The notes below the pieces were generated by a model. That model ran no database searches and was not told the origin of the DNA. It was given only the letters and a program-made list of their open reading frames with translations. A program made the translations under genes and the position numbers. From CAWCFV01 sp963794995 (GTDB lineage Bacteria; Actinomycetota; Actinomycetes; JACCUZ01), in contig CAWCFV010000002.1 in NCBI GenBank assembly GCA_963794995.1, positions 3,038,001-3,102,000 of the forward strand: 64,000 nucleotides of DNA. Direction: 5' to 3'. Every line of letters starts with the position of its first letter. The stretch's first letter is position 1. This document shows positions 32,896-41,014 of this stretch, piece after piece.

Positions 32896-34503
32896 GTGAC
32901 CCAGACAGCCACCCCCCGCCGCCCCGTCGTGCTCATCGCCGAGGAGCTCTCCCCGGCGACCCTCGCCGCCCTCGGCCCGGACTTCGAGGTCCGCGACGTC
33001 GACGGCACCGACCGGCCGGCGCTGCTCGCGGCCGTCGCCGACGCCGACGCGCTGCTGGTGCGCAGCGCCACCCAGGTCGACGCCGAGCTGCTCGCCGCTG
33101 CGCGCGGCCTGCGGGTCGTGGCCCGGGCCGGCGTCGGGCTCGACAACGTCGACATCAAGGCCGCGACCCAGGCCGGCGTCATGGTCGTCAACGCCCCGCA
33201 GTCCAACATCGTCAGCGCGGCCGAGCTCGCCGTCGGCCTGCTCCTCGCCGCCGCCCGCCACATCTCGCCGGCTCACGCGGCCCTGCGGCAGGGGGAGTGG
33301 AAGCGCAGCAAGTACTCCGGGGTCGAGCTCTACGAGAAGACCGCCGGCATCGTCGGACTCGGCCGCATCGGCGCCCTCGTCGCGCAGCGGCTGTCCGCGT
33401 TCGGGATGACCGTGGTGGCCTACGACCCCTTCGTGGCCGCCGGCCGGGCGGCGCAGATGGGTGTCCGGCTGGTCTCGCTCGAAGAGCTCCTGCGCATCTC
33501 CGACGTCATGTCGGTGCACCTGCCGAAGACCGCCGAGACCGTCGGCATCATCGGCGCCGAGCAGCTCGCCACCGTCAAGCCCTCGCTGATCCTCGTCAAC
33601 GCTGCCCGCGGCGGCATCGTCGACGAGGACGCGCTCTACGCCGCACTCAAGGAGGGCCGCGTCGCGGCGGCGGGTCTCGACGTCTACGACACCGAGCCCT
33701 GCACCGACTCCCCGCTGTTCGAGCTGGACACGGTCGTCGCGACGCCGCACCTGGGCGCCAGCACCGACGAGGCCCAGGAGAAGGCCGGCATCTCGGTGGC
33801 GCGCTCGGTCCGTCTCGCGCTGGCCGGCGACCTCGTCCCGGACGCGGTCAACGTCCAGGGCGGCGTCATCGCGGAGGACGTCCGGCCGGGCATCCCGCTG
33901 GCGGAGCACCTCGGCCGCTTCCTCACGGCGGTCGCCGGCGCCGTGCCCGCGCAGCTCGACATCGAGATCCGTGGCGAGATCGCAGAGCACGACGTGCGGG
34001 TGCTGGAGCTGGCGGCGCTCAAGGGGCTGTTCACCGACGTCGTCGAGGACCCGGTCTCCTACGTCAACGCCCCCGTCATGGCCGTCGACCGTGACGTGCA
34101 GGTCCGCATGAGCACCGACCGCGAGTCGCCCGACTACCGCAACCTGGTGTCGCTGCGCGCGACCCTCGCCGACGGCACCCAGGTCTCTGTCGCCGGCACC
34201 CTCACCGGCACCCGTCACGTCGAGAAGATCGTGGAGGTCGACGGCTTCGACGTCGAGGTGGCGCTGTCCGAGCACATGGCCGTCTTCCGCTACGAGGACC
34301 GGCCGGGCATCGTCGGCACCTTCGGCCGGCTGCTGGGCGACGCGGGGGTCAACATCGCCGGGATGCAGGTCAGCCGGGACCGGCGAGGCGGGCACGCGCT
34401 GGTCGCCATGACCGTCGACTCGGTCATCCCGGCCGGCGTGCTGGACGACCTGGCCCGCGAGATCGGGGCCGAGACGGCCCGCCAGATCGACCTGGGCGAC
34501 TAG
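32896..34503 (+). CDS. serA: D-3-phosphoglycerate dehydrogenase
   Basis: A 535-residue long-form SerA that oxidises 3-phosphoglycerate as the first step of serine synthesis. It has the substrate/NAD domain with VGLGRIGALVAQRL, the active-site region NAARGGIVDEDALY and the His in TPHLGASTDEAQEKAG. Next comes the intervening ASB domain found in mycobacterial-type SerA, and a C-terminal ACT domain (AVFRYEDRPGIVGTFGRLLGDAGVNIAGM) for serine inhibition. GTG start, probably leaderless. It lies alone between terminator-like structures. Confidence 0.96.
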   Translation: MTQTATPRRPVVLIAEELSPATLAALGPDFEVRDVDGTDRPALLAAVADADALLVRSATQVDAELLAAARGLRVVARAGVGLDNVDIKAATQAGVMVVNAPQSNIVSAAELAVGLLLAAARHISPAHAALRQGEWKRSKYSGVELYEKTAGIVGLGRIGALVAQRLSAFGMTVVAYDPFVAAGRAAQMGVRLVSLEELLRISDVMSVHLPKTAETVGIIGAEQLATVKPSLILVNAARGGIVDEDALYAALKEGRVAAAGLDVYDTEPCTDSPLFELDTVVATPHLGASTDEAQEKAGISVARSVRLALAGDLVPDAVNVQGGVIAEDVRPGIPLAEHLGRFLTAVAGAVPAQLDIEIRGEIAEHDVRVLELAALKGLFTDVVEDPVSYVNAPVMAVDRDVQVRMSTDRESPDYRNLVSLRATLADGTQVSVAGTLTGTRHVEKIVEVDGFDVEVALSEHMAVFRYEDRPGIVGTFGRLLGDAGVNIAGMQVSRDRRGGHALVAMTVDSVIPAGVLDDLAREIGAETARQIDLGD

Positions 34504-34604
34504 GACGGCACCGTGCCCGGGCGCGGGACGGCGGCCCGGGGTGTGTCCCAGCATCCGGAACGCGGCGCCATCTGGCGAGACATCGGTGCGGCTACCGGCC
34601 TACC

Positions 34605-34661
34605 GTGACGGACGTGCAGCGGCTGATCCTCGTACTTCGTCGCCGCGGCGGGGCCTGCTAG
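34605..34661 (+). CDS. Candidate leuB leader peptide
   Basis: From the GTG at 34614 the frame reads MQRLILVLRRRGGAC and stops at TAG 34659-34661. An in-frame GTG at 34605 would add three residues. Five adjacent codons are Leu, Ile, Leu, Val, Leu, the hallmark of branched-chain amino acid leaders. A TACCGT hexamer at 34601-34606 lies 7 bases before GTG 34614, which favours a leaderless start there. No hairpin with a T-run was found downstream, so the mechanism (attenuation without a U-tail, or translation-linked) is open. Target: the 37-codon gene and leuB. Confidence 0.6.
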   Translation: MTDVQRLILVLRRRGGAC

Positions 34662-34729
34662 CAAGGGCCGGCTCCCCGTCGCGGAGACCGGCGCTGGCCC
34701 GCCCACGCGACGCCCACGAGGAGCTCGAC

Positions 34730-34843
34730 ATGACCCGCACGCACCGTCACCCCCGGACCACCACGCAGCAGTCGCAGGCTGTGCAGCAGGCCGTCCAGGA
34801 GTCCCTGGACCGCCGCGACAACGGCGGCGAGACCGGCCACTGA
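34730..34843 (+). CDS. 37-residue basic/polar small protein upstream of leuB
   Basis: The ATG is preceded by a strong GAGGAG ribosome site at 7-base spacing. The frame gives a protein rich in Gln, Thr, Arg and His (starting MTRTHRHPRTTTQQSQ), with no hydrophobic segment. It ends 2 bp before the leuB GTG, so translation of leuB may depend on it. No family was recognised. It may be a genuine small protein or simply a coupling frame between the leader peptide and leuB. Confidence 0.55.
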   Translation: MTRTHRHPRTTTQQSQAVQQAVQESLDRRDNGGETGH

Positions 34844-34845
34844 GC

Positions 34846-35889
34846 GTGGCTCCCTCCGCGCTGCGCATCGCGCTCGTCCCCGGCGACGGCATCGGCCCCG
34901 AGGTCGTCGCCGAGGGCGTGCGCGTCCTGGACGCCGTGACCGCCGCCGGGGTCAAGCTCGAGACCACCGAGTACGACCTCGGTGCCCGTCGGTGGCACGC
35001 CACGGGGGAGACCCTCCCGGACGGTGTGCTCGACGAGCTGCGCGGGCACGACGCCATCCTGCTGGGGGCCGTGGGCGACCCGACCGTCCCCAGCGGCGTC
35101 CTGGAGCGCGGTCTCCTGCTCCGGCTCCGGTTCGCCTTCGACCACCACGTCAACCTGCGGCCGGCCCGGCTCTACCCAGGCGTGACCTCGCCGCTCGCCG
35201 GTGTGGCCCCGGGGGACGTGGACTTCGTGGTCGTGCGGGAGGGCACCGAGGGGCCCTACGTCGGCAACGGCGGCGTCGTGCGGGAGCGCACCCCGCACGA
35301 GATCGCCACCGAGGTCAGCATCAACACGGCGTACGGCGTGGAGCGGGTCGTCCGTGACGCGTTCACCCGGGCGGCCGCGCGGCCGCGCAAGCACCTGACC
35401 CTCGTGCACAAGACCAACGTCCTGGTGCACGCCGGCGGCCTCTGGGCCCGGCTGACGGCCCAGGTCGGCGAGGAGTTCCCCGAGGTCACGACCGACTACC
35501 TGCACGTCGACGCCGCGTCGATCTTCCTGGTGACCCAGCCGCAGCGCTTCGACGTGATCGTCACCGACAACCTCTTCGGCGACATCGTCACCGACCTGGC
35601 GGCGGCGATCACCGGTGGCATCGGCCTGGCCGCGAGCGGCAACCTCGACGTCAGCGGGACCAACCCCTCGATGTTCGAGCCCGTGCACGGTTCGGCTCCC
35701 GACATCGCCGGCACCGGAACCGCCGACCCGACCGCGACGATCCTCTCGGTCTCGCTGCTGCTCGAGCAGGTCGGCCTGCCCGAGGCCGCGGCAGCGGTGG
35801 AGCGCGCCGTCGTGGCCGACCTCGCCGAGCGCGGCGACGCGCCGCGGAGCACCCGGGCCGTCGGTGACGCCGTCCTCGCCCGGCTCTGA
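34846..35889 (+). CDS. leuB: 3-isopropylmalate dehydrogenase
   Basis: A 347-residue NAD-dependent beta-decarboxylating dehydrogenase of leucine synthesis. It has LVPGDGIGPEV at the N terminus, the EGTEGPYVGNGG substrate loop, the metal-site aspartates (VTDNLFGDIVTDLAA) and PVHGSAPDIAGTGTADPTA. The size is that of the actinobacterial type, slightly shorter than the enterobacterial one. The GTG start follows the small gene by 2 bp. ilvE follows after 48 bp with its own probable promoter. Confidence 0.95.
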   Translation: MAPSALRIALVPGDGIGPEVVAEGVRVLDAVTAAGVKLETTEYDLGARRWHATGETLPDGVLDELRGHDAILLGAVGDPTVPSGVLERGLLLRLRFAFDHHVNLRPARLYPGVTSPLAGVAPGDVDFVVVREGTEGPYVGNGGVVRERTPHEIATEVSINTAYGVERVVRDAFTRAAARPRKHLTLVHKTNVLVHAGGLWARLTAQVGEEFPEVTTDYLHVDAASIFLVTQPQRFDVIVTDNLFGDIVTDLAAAITGGIGLAASGNLDVSGTNPSMFEPVHGSAPDIAGTGTADPTATILSVSLLLEQVGLPEAAAAVERAVVADLAERGDAPRSTRAVGDAVLARL

Positions 35890-35937
35890 GCCCACCTGCG
35901 CGGGGCGCCCCGGTGCCTCCGGCGGTACCGTCGGATC

Positions 35938-37026
35938 ATGAGTGACCCGGTCATCGAGCTCAGTCCCACGTCCTCGCCCCGCTCTGCCCAGCAGCGCGCC
36001 GCGCTCCTGCAGGACCCGGGGTTCGGGCAGGTCTTCACCGACCACATGGTCACCGCCCGGTACTCCCCGGACGACGGGTGGCACGGGGCGCGGCTCTCGG
36101 CGTACGCGCCGCTGTCGCTGGACCCCGCGACCTCGGCGCTGCACTACGGCCAGTCGATCTTCGAGGGCCTCAAGGCCTACCGCCAGCCGGACGGCTCGGT
36201 CGCGCTCTTCCGGCCCGAGCAGAACGCCCGCCGGTTCCAGCGCTCCGCGCGGCGCCTCGCGATGGCCGAGCTCCCGGAGCAGCTGTTCCTCGACGCCGCG
36301 TCGGCCCTGGTGAAGGCCGACCGCGACTGGGTGCCGGACAACCCCGGGGAGTCGCTCTACCTGCGGCCGCTCGAGTTCGCCCTCGACCCGTTCCTCGGGG
36401 TGCGACCGTCGCGCGAGTACCAGTTCCTGCTGTTCGCCTCGCCGGCCGGGGCCTACTTCACCGGCGGGGTGCAGCCGGTGACCGTGTGGCTCTCGACCGA
36501 GTTCACCCGGGCCGCACCGGGGGGCACCGGCGAGGCGAAGTGCGCCGGCAACTACGCGGCCTCGCTGGTGGCGCAGGCCCAGGCGGCCGAGCAGGGGTGC
36601 GACCAGGTGGTCTGGCTCGACGCGGTGGAACACCGCTTCGTCGAGGAGATGGGCGGCATGAACCTCTACTTCGTCATGTCCGACGGCCGGCTGCTGACTC
36701 CCGAGCTCACCGGCACGCTGCTGCCGGGGGTCACCCGCGACTCCATCCTCACCCTCGGCGCCGACCTGGGACTCGACGTCCGGCAGGGCCGGATCTCCAC
36801 CGAGGAGTGGGCGGCCGGCTGCGCCGACGGGACCATCAGCGAGGTGTTCGCCTGCGGAACGGCCGCGGTGGTCACGCCGGTGGGCCGGGTCAAGCACGCG
36901 GAGGGCGCGTTCGACGTGGCCGACGGCGAGCCCGGCGCGGTGACGATGAAGGTCCGCGAGGCGCTGCTGGGGATCCAGCACGGCACGGCCTCGGACCCGC
37001 ACGGCTGGCTGCACGTCGTCGCCTGA
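35938..37026 (+). CDS. ilvE: Branched-chain amino acid aminotransferase
   Basis: A 362-residue fold-type IV PLP enzyme that makes the last step of Leu, Ile and Val synthesis. It has HYGQSIFEGLKAYRQPDG, RPLEFA, the lysine segment GTGEAKCAGNYAASL, EEMGGMN and the phosphate-binding loop GTAAVVTPVG. The ATG is 6 bases after TACCGT (35926-35931), suggesting a leaderless transcript separate from leuB. Length and motifs match the BCAT group rather than D-amino acid transaminase. Confidence 0.95.
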   Translation: MSDPVIELSPTSSPRSAQQRAALLQDPGFGQVFTDHMVTARYSPDDGWHGARLSAYAPLSLDPATSALHYGQSIFEGLKAYRQPDGSVALFRPEQNARRFQRSARRLAMAELPEQLFLDAASALVKADRDWVPDNPGESLYLRPLEFALDPFLGVRPSREYQFLLFASPAGAYFTGGVQPVTVWLSTEFTRAAPGGTGEAKCAGNYAASLVAQAQAAEQGCDQVVWLDAVEHRFVEEMGGMNLYFVMSDGRLLTPELTGTLLPGVTRDSILTLGADLGLDVRQGRISTEEWAAGCADGTISEVFACGTAAVVTPVGRVKHAEGAFDVADGEPGAVTMKVREALLGIQHGTASDPHGWLHVVA

Positions 37027-37111
37027 GCCCGCCGTCGACGGATTTGCCAGGTTTGCGCTCACGGGGGACGGTAGTGGGGACCCCTGTCACCGAGGAGAGG
37101 ACCGCCCCGCC

Positions 37112-37522
37112 ATGAGCTCGCCCGACCCGGACAGCAGCACCGCGCCCCTGGAGACCGCAGCCGTGATCGCCGCCGGCATGGCCGCCGGTGACACCGAGGC
37201 CGTCATGCGCGCCGTGGCGTCCGCCGAGGTCGTCGTCCCGCAGGCAGCCGGGTCCGACGGCGCCCCCGACGGATCGATCTCGCTCCCGGTCATCGAGCAG
37301 GACGGCACGTCCTACGTCCCGGTGTTCACCTCGCAGGCCGCGATGGCCGACGCGGCACCGGACATCGACGACGCCGTGACGGTGAACGCTGCCGAGCTGG
37401 CCGCGAGCTGGCCGGGCGAGGACCTCTGGCTGGCCGTCGACCCCGGCACCGAGGACGGCCTCACCCTGCCGCCCGACGCCGTCCGCGCCCTCCCCGGCTA
37501 CGTCGCCCCACCCCCCGCCTGA
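37112..37522 (+). CDS. SseB-family protein
   Basis: A 136-residue protein with the SseB N-terminal-domain look: alternating short strands and helices, ISLPVIEQDGTSYVPVFTS followed by AAELAASWPGEDLWLAVDPGTEDGLTLPPDAV. SseB-like domains occur in many actinobacterial proteins of unknown role, sometimes linked to secretion in enterobacteria, a link that need not apply here. It has a GAGGAGAGG ribosome site and an ATG start. It is followed by a 90-bp palindrome that could end its transcript. Confidence 0.7.
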   Translation: MSSPDPDSSTAPLETAAVIAAGMAAGDTEAVMRAVASAEVVVPQAAGSDGAPDGSISLPVIEQDGTSYVPVFTSQAAMADAAPDIDDAVTVNAAELAASWPGEDLWLAVDPGTEDGLTLPPDAVRALPGYVAPPPA

Positions 37523-37547
37523 CCCACCCCCCACCCCCCGCCGCTCG

Positions 37548-37637
37548 GATTCGACCACGTGAGGTAGGCCAGGGCACACGGCAACAGGCGTCGACGCCTG
37601 TTGCCGTGTGCCTCCACCTACCTCACGTGGTCGAATC
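37548..37637. repeat. Symmetric 90-bp near-perfect palindrome
   Basis: The outer 21-bp arms (37548-37568 and 37617-37637, beginning GATTCGACCACGTG) are perfect complements. The inner 20-bp arms (37573-37592 and 37593-37612) are perfect complements meeting at GTCGAC. Only four positions between them do not form Watson-Crick pairs (37569-37572 with 37613-37616). There is no spacer at the centre. It lies between the SseB-like gene and the citramalate synthase leader. Possible roles are a bidirectional terminator, a protein-binding site or a small non-autonomous repeat. Confidence 0.9.
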
Positions 37638-37724
37638 GCAGATGCGGGGTGCTGGTGGGGGGGTGACCAGGGGGTGAGACGGCGGTTCCGGAGGGTGGGC
37701 GCGGTGGGGCACTCTGGTCCGGAC

Positions 37725-37754
37725 ATGCGCACCACCGTCTGCATTACCAGCTGA
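37725..37754 (+). CDS. Citramalate synthase leader peptide
   Basis: A nine-codon frame MRTTVCITS with Thr, Thr, Val, Ile and Thr codons, the isoleucine codon being the AT-rich ATT, rare in this genome. It is followed after 43 bp by a terminator (37798-37830) and then the gene of an isoleucine-pathway enzyme. The arrangement is that of ribosome-mediated attenuation by Ile/Thr supply. There is no clear ribosome site, so it may be leaderless; a promoter was not firmly found. Confidence 0.6.
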   Translation: MRTTVCITS

Positions 37755-37797
37755 GCGCGCCCGCCGGCGCTGCGACCCCGCACCCGGCCGACGCGCA

Positions 37798-37830
37798 GAC
37801 CTCCCGCGACCGCGGGGGGTCTTTTTGTTT
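37798..37830 (+). terminator. Transcription attenuator ahead of the citramalate synthase gene
   Basis: A 10-bp stem (GACCTCCCGC with GCGGGGGGTC, one G-T pair; loop GACC) is followed by TTTTTGTTT. It ends 12 bp before the ATG, so read-through is needed for expression. Confidence 0.75.
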
Positions 37831-37842
37831 GCGGGAGACCCG

Positions 37843-39483
37843 ATGAGCAACACCGCCGGCAGCTCGCCGGAGCGACCACTGGCCGTCGACGACGCGTTCC
37901 ACGTCTACGACACGACGCTGCGCGACGGCGCCCAGCAGGAGGGCCTCGCGTTCTCCGTCGAGGACAAGCTGGCGGTCGCCGGGCACCTGGACGAGCTCGG
38001 GGTCGGCTTCATCGAGGGGGGCTGGCCCGGCGCCAACCCCAAGGACACGGAGTTCTTCCGGCGCGCTGCGACCCAGCTCGACCTGAAGCACGCGCAGCTC
38101 GCCGCGTTCGGCGCGACCCGCCGACCCGGTGCGAAGGCCGCCGACGATCCCCAGGTGGCCGCCCTGCGTGACTCCGGGGCGGGGGTGGTGACGCTGGTCG
38201 CCAAGAGCCACGCCCGCCACGTCGAGCTCGCCCTGCGGACCACCCTCGAGGAGAACCTCGCGATGGTCGGTGACTCGGTGACGCACCTGCGCGCCGAGGG
38301 GCAGCGGGTGTTCCTCGACGCCGAGCACTTCTTCGACGGGTACGCCGCCGACCCGGCGTACGCGCTGGAGGTGCTGCGCGTCGCGGTCGAGGCCGGCGCC
38401 GACGTGGCCGTCCTGTGCGACACCAACGGCGGCCGGCTGCCCGACGAGGTCGCGGAGGTCGTGCACGCCGTGCGCCAGGCGACCAGCGCGCGGCTCGGGA
38501 TCCACTGCCACAACGACGCCGGCTGCGCGGTGGCCAACTCGCTGGCCGCGGTCGAGGCCGGCGCCACCCACGTGCAGGGCACCCTGAACGGGTACGGCGA
38601 GCGCACGGGCAATGCCGACATCCTCACGGTCATCGCCAACCTCGAGCTCAAGCGGTCGCGGCAGGTGCTTCCCGACGGCCGGCTGCGGGAGGCGACCCGG
38701 GTCGCGCACGCCGTGTCCGAGCTGGCGAACGTCCCGCCCTACAGCCGGGCGCCCTACGTCGGGACCTCGGCGTTCGCGCACAAGGCCGGCCTGCACGCCA
38801 GCGCCGTCCGCGTGGACCCGATGCTCTACCAGCACGAGCAGCCCGGCAGCGTCGGCAACGACATGCGGATGCTGGTGTCGGACATGGCCGGTCGCGCGAG
38901 CATCGAGCTGAAGGGCCGCGAGCTGGGCTACGACCTCGCGGGGAACGACGAGCTGCTGGGCAGGGTCACCGCGAAGGTCAAGGATCTGGAGGCCAAGGGC
39001 TACACGTTCGAGGCCGCGGACGCGTCGTTCGAGCTGCTGCTGCGCGCCGAGGTCGACCAGGGCACGGAGGACTTCTTCCGGGTGGAGTCGTGGCGGGTCA
39101 TCGTCGACGCGCACACCGACGCGCACACCGAGGGCAGCTCGGCCACGGCCGAGGCCACCGTCAAGGTCTGGGCCGGTGGTGAGCGGGTGGTCGCCGTCGG
39201 CGAGGGCAACGGACCGGTGAACGCCCTCGACCACGCGCTGCGGTCCGCGCTGGCACCGGCGTACCCCGAGCTCGCCAAGCTGGAGCTCATCGACTACCGG
39301 GTGCGCATCGTCGACGCCGCCCACGGCACGGACGCGGTGACGCGGGTGCTGGTCGAGACCAGCGACGGCGAGACCTCGTGGGAGACCGTCGGCGTCCACG
39401 CCAACATCATCGAGGCCTCGTGGGAGGCCCTGCTGGACGCGGTGAACTACGGGCTGCTCCGGCACCGCCGCGACCACACGTGA
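37843..39483 (+). CDS. cimA: (R)-citramalate synthase (2-isopropylmalate synthase family)
   Basis: A 546-residue HMGL-like enzyme: VYDTTLRDGAQQEG, the metal-binding HCHNDAGCAVANSL, NGYGERTGNA, and a C-terminal LeuA-type allosteric domain (from about residue 430). The sequence is of the CimA/LeuA2 type rather than LeuA1, making citramalate from pyruvate and acetyl-CoA as a threonine-independent route to 2-oxobutyrate and isoleucine. Homocitrate or isopropylmalate synthase activity cannot be excluded by eye. The preceding Ile/Thr leader supports an isoleucine role. The ATG at 37843 is chosen over non-ATG codons inside the terminator. Confidence 0.88.
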   Translation: MSNTAGSSPERPLAVDDAFHVYDTTLRDGAQQEGLAFSVEDKLAVAGHLDELGVGFIEGGWPGANPKDTEFFRRAATQLDLKHAQLAAFGATRRPGAKAADDPQVAALRDSGAGVVTLVAKSHARHVELALRTTLEENLAMVGDSVTHLRAEGQRVFLDAEHFFDGYAADPAYALEVLRVAVEAGADVAVLCDTNGGRLPDEVAEVVHAVRQATSARLGIHCHNDAGCAVANSLAAVEAGATHVQGTLNGYGERTGNADILTVIANLELKRSRQVLPDGRLREATRVAHAVSELANVPPYSRAPYVGTSAFAHKAGLHASAVRVDPMLYQHEQPGSVGNDMRMLVSDMAGRASIELKGRELGYDLAGNDELLGRVTAKVKDLEAKGYTFEAADASFELLLRAEVDQGTEDFFRVESWRVIVDAHTDAHTEGSSATAEATVKVWAGGERVVAVGEGNGPVNALDHALRSALAPAYPELAKLELIDYRVRIVDAAHGTDAVTRVLVETSDGETSWETVGVHANIIEASWEALLDAVNYGLLRHRRDHT

Positions 39484-39498
39484 CCGTGGCACCCAGGG

Positions 39499-40155
39499 TC
39501 AGGCGGACCATCCCCAGAACGTCTCGCCCAGGTGGAGCATGAGGAACCACGCGCCGGCGGCGGCCGGCGGCACGGCCAGCACCCACCAGCTGCGGCGCCG
39601 GGACAGCCAGACCGCGGCGGCGACGAACGCGGCGTAGAGCGCGTACGCGCCGAACAGGTCCGGTGCCGGCGCCACCAGGCCGGTCAGGAGGTAGAAGAAC
39701 CCGATCGGCGCCAGGAGCAGGAACGCGAGGGCAGTGAGCACGCGGCGGGCCTGTGCCGGCCGGCCGGACGACGGGCTCGCCGAGCCCGGGCTCGGCACGA
39801 CGGCGATGGCGAGGGCGCCGATCAGGGGGAGGGCTGCGAGCAGCCGTGGGGGCGAGAGGTAGCCGTCGAGGACGAGGAGCTCCAGGACGAGGACGACGGC
39901 CAGCGGGGGGGCCGAGAGCCGGGTGGAGCGGAGGGCGAGGGCCGCGGCGCCGACGGTGAGGAGGGCCACGGCACCGGCGATCACGGCACCGGTGGTGGCG
40001 GACTGGCCGGCAGGGAGGCCGTCGCCCGCCGCCGTGCGGACGCCCCGCACCACGAAGACGGCCGCGGCGAGCAGGGACAGACCGGCCTGAGTGGCGACGA
40101 AGGGCCGACGGCTCGTGTCCGGTGGTGGGGGAGTCGTCGTCGCGGGCGTGGTCAC
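39499..40155 (-). CDS. Multi-pass membrane protein, unknown
   Basis: A 218-residue protein with about six hydrophobic segments (starting near residues 22, 48, 75, 95, 135, 160) and a Thr/Pro-rich N terminus. No family motif was recognised. The GTG start at 40155 gives a 23-residue polar lead before the first membrane segment. It is divergent from the FAH-family gene with 70 bp between. It is convergent with cimA (15-bp gap). Confidence 0.7.
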   Translation of the reverse strand: MTTPATTTPPPPDTSRRPFVATQAGLSLLAAAVFVVRGVRTAAGDGLPAGQSATTGAVIAGAVALLTVGAAALALRSTRLSAPPLAVVLVLELLVLDGYLSPPRLLAALPLIGALAIAVVPSPGSASPSSGRPAQARRVLTALAFLLLAPIGFFYLLTGLVAPAPDLFGAYALYAAFVAAAVWLSRRRSWWVLAVPPAAAGAWFLMLHLGETFWGWSA

Positions 40156-40225
40156 GCATCGAGCATGCTCCCCGGCCGCCAGGTCCGCATGAGTACGCCT
40201 GCTCACCCCCAGATAGCCTCGGCCG

Positions 40226-41014
40226 GTGCGTATCGCGAGGTTCACCACAGGCGACGGAGCGGCGTTCGGCGTCGTCGAGGGCGACGACGCCGACGGCCTG
40301 GCCGTCCGCCGGATGGAGGGGCACCCCTTCGCGCCGTTCCAGCTCGTGGGCGAGCCGGTGCCCCTCACCGAGGTACGGCTGCTGGCCCCGGTGCTGCCGA
40401 GCAAGGTCGTGGCGGTCGGCCGGAACTACGCCGCCCACGCGCGCGAGATGGGCGGCACCACCGACCCGGCCACCGAGCCGCCGGTGGTGTTCCTCAAGCC
40501 GTCGACCTCGGTGGTCGGACCGGGCGACGCGATCCAGTACCCGGTGGGCGTCTCCGAGGAGGTGTCCTACGAGGGTGAGCTGGCCGTGGTGATCGCGCGG
40601 CTCTGCCGCGAGGTGCCCGTCGAGCGCGTGCGCGACGTGGTGCTGGGATTCACCTGCGCCAACGACGTGACCGCGCGCGACCTGCAGCGCACGGAGCAGC
40701 AGTGGGGGCGGGCCAAGGGGTTCGACACGTTCTGCCCGCTCGGCCCGTGGGTCACGACCGACCTCGACCCGGGCGACCTCGCGCTCACGACGACCCTCAA
40801 CGGCGACCTGAGGCAGTCCGGGCGGACGGCCCAGATGGTGCGCGGCGTCGACGAGCTCGTGTCGCACATCAGCATGGCGATGACGTTGCTCCCGGGCGAC
40901 GTCATCCTCACCGGCACGCCGGCGGGGGTGGGCCCGCTCGCAGTCGGCGACGAGGTCTCCGTCAGCATCGAGCAGGTCGGCACCCTGACCAACCGGGTGG
41001 TGGCCCGTGGCTGA
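40226..41014 (+). CDS. Fumarylacetoacetate hydrolase-family protein
   Basis: A 262-residue FAH-superfamily enzyme with the conserved AVGRNYAAHAREMG, metal-ligand Glu residues in EEVSYEGELAVVI, and GFTCANDVTARDLQ, the Asp/Glu metal site. The C-terminal segment LLPGDVILTGTPAGVGPL is also typical. Members are 2-keto-acid decarboxylases, isomerases or hydrolases; the substrate is not known. The GTG start lies 6 bases after TAGCCT (40214-40219). It overlaps gltX by 8 bp, a pairing I recall from mycobacteria. Confidence 0.88.
   Translation: MRIARFTTGDGAAFGVVEGDDADGLAVRRMEGHPFAPFQLVGEPVPLTEVRLLAPVLPSKVVAVGRNYAAHAREMGGTTDPATEPPVVFLKPSTSVVGPGDAIQYPVGVSEEVSYEGELAVVIARLCREVPVERVRDVVLGFTCANDVTARDLQRTEQQWGRAKGFDTFCPLGPWVTTDLDPGDLALTTTLNGDLRQSGRTAQMVRGVDELVSHISMAMTLLPGDVILTGTPAGVGPLAVGDEVSVSIEQVGTLTNRVVARG

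Noticed and set aside
37548..37637. Insertion sequence or transposase remnant at the long palindrome
   Set aside because: No target duplication or coding sequence is present; only the inverted repeat itself.
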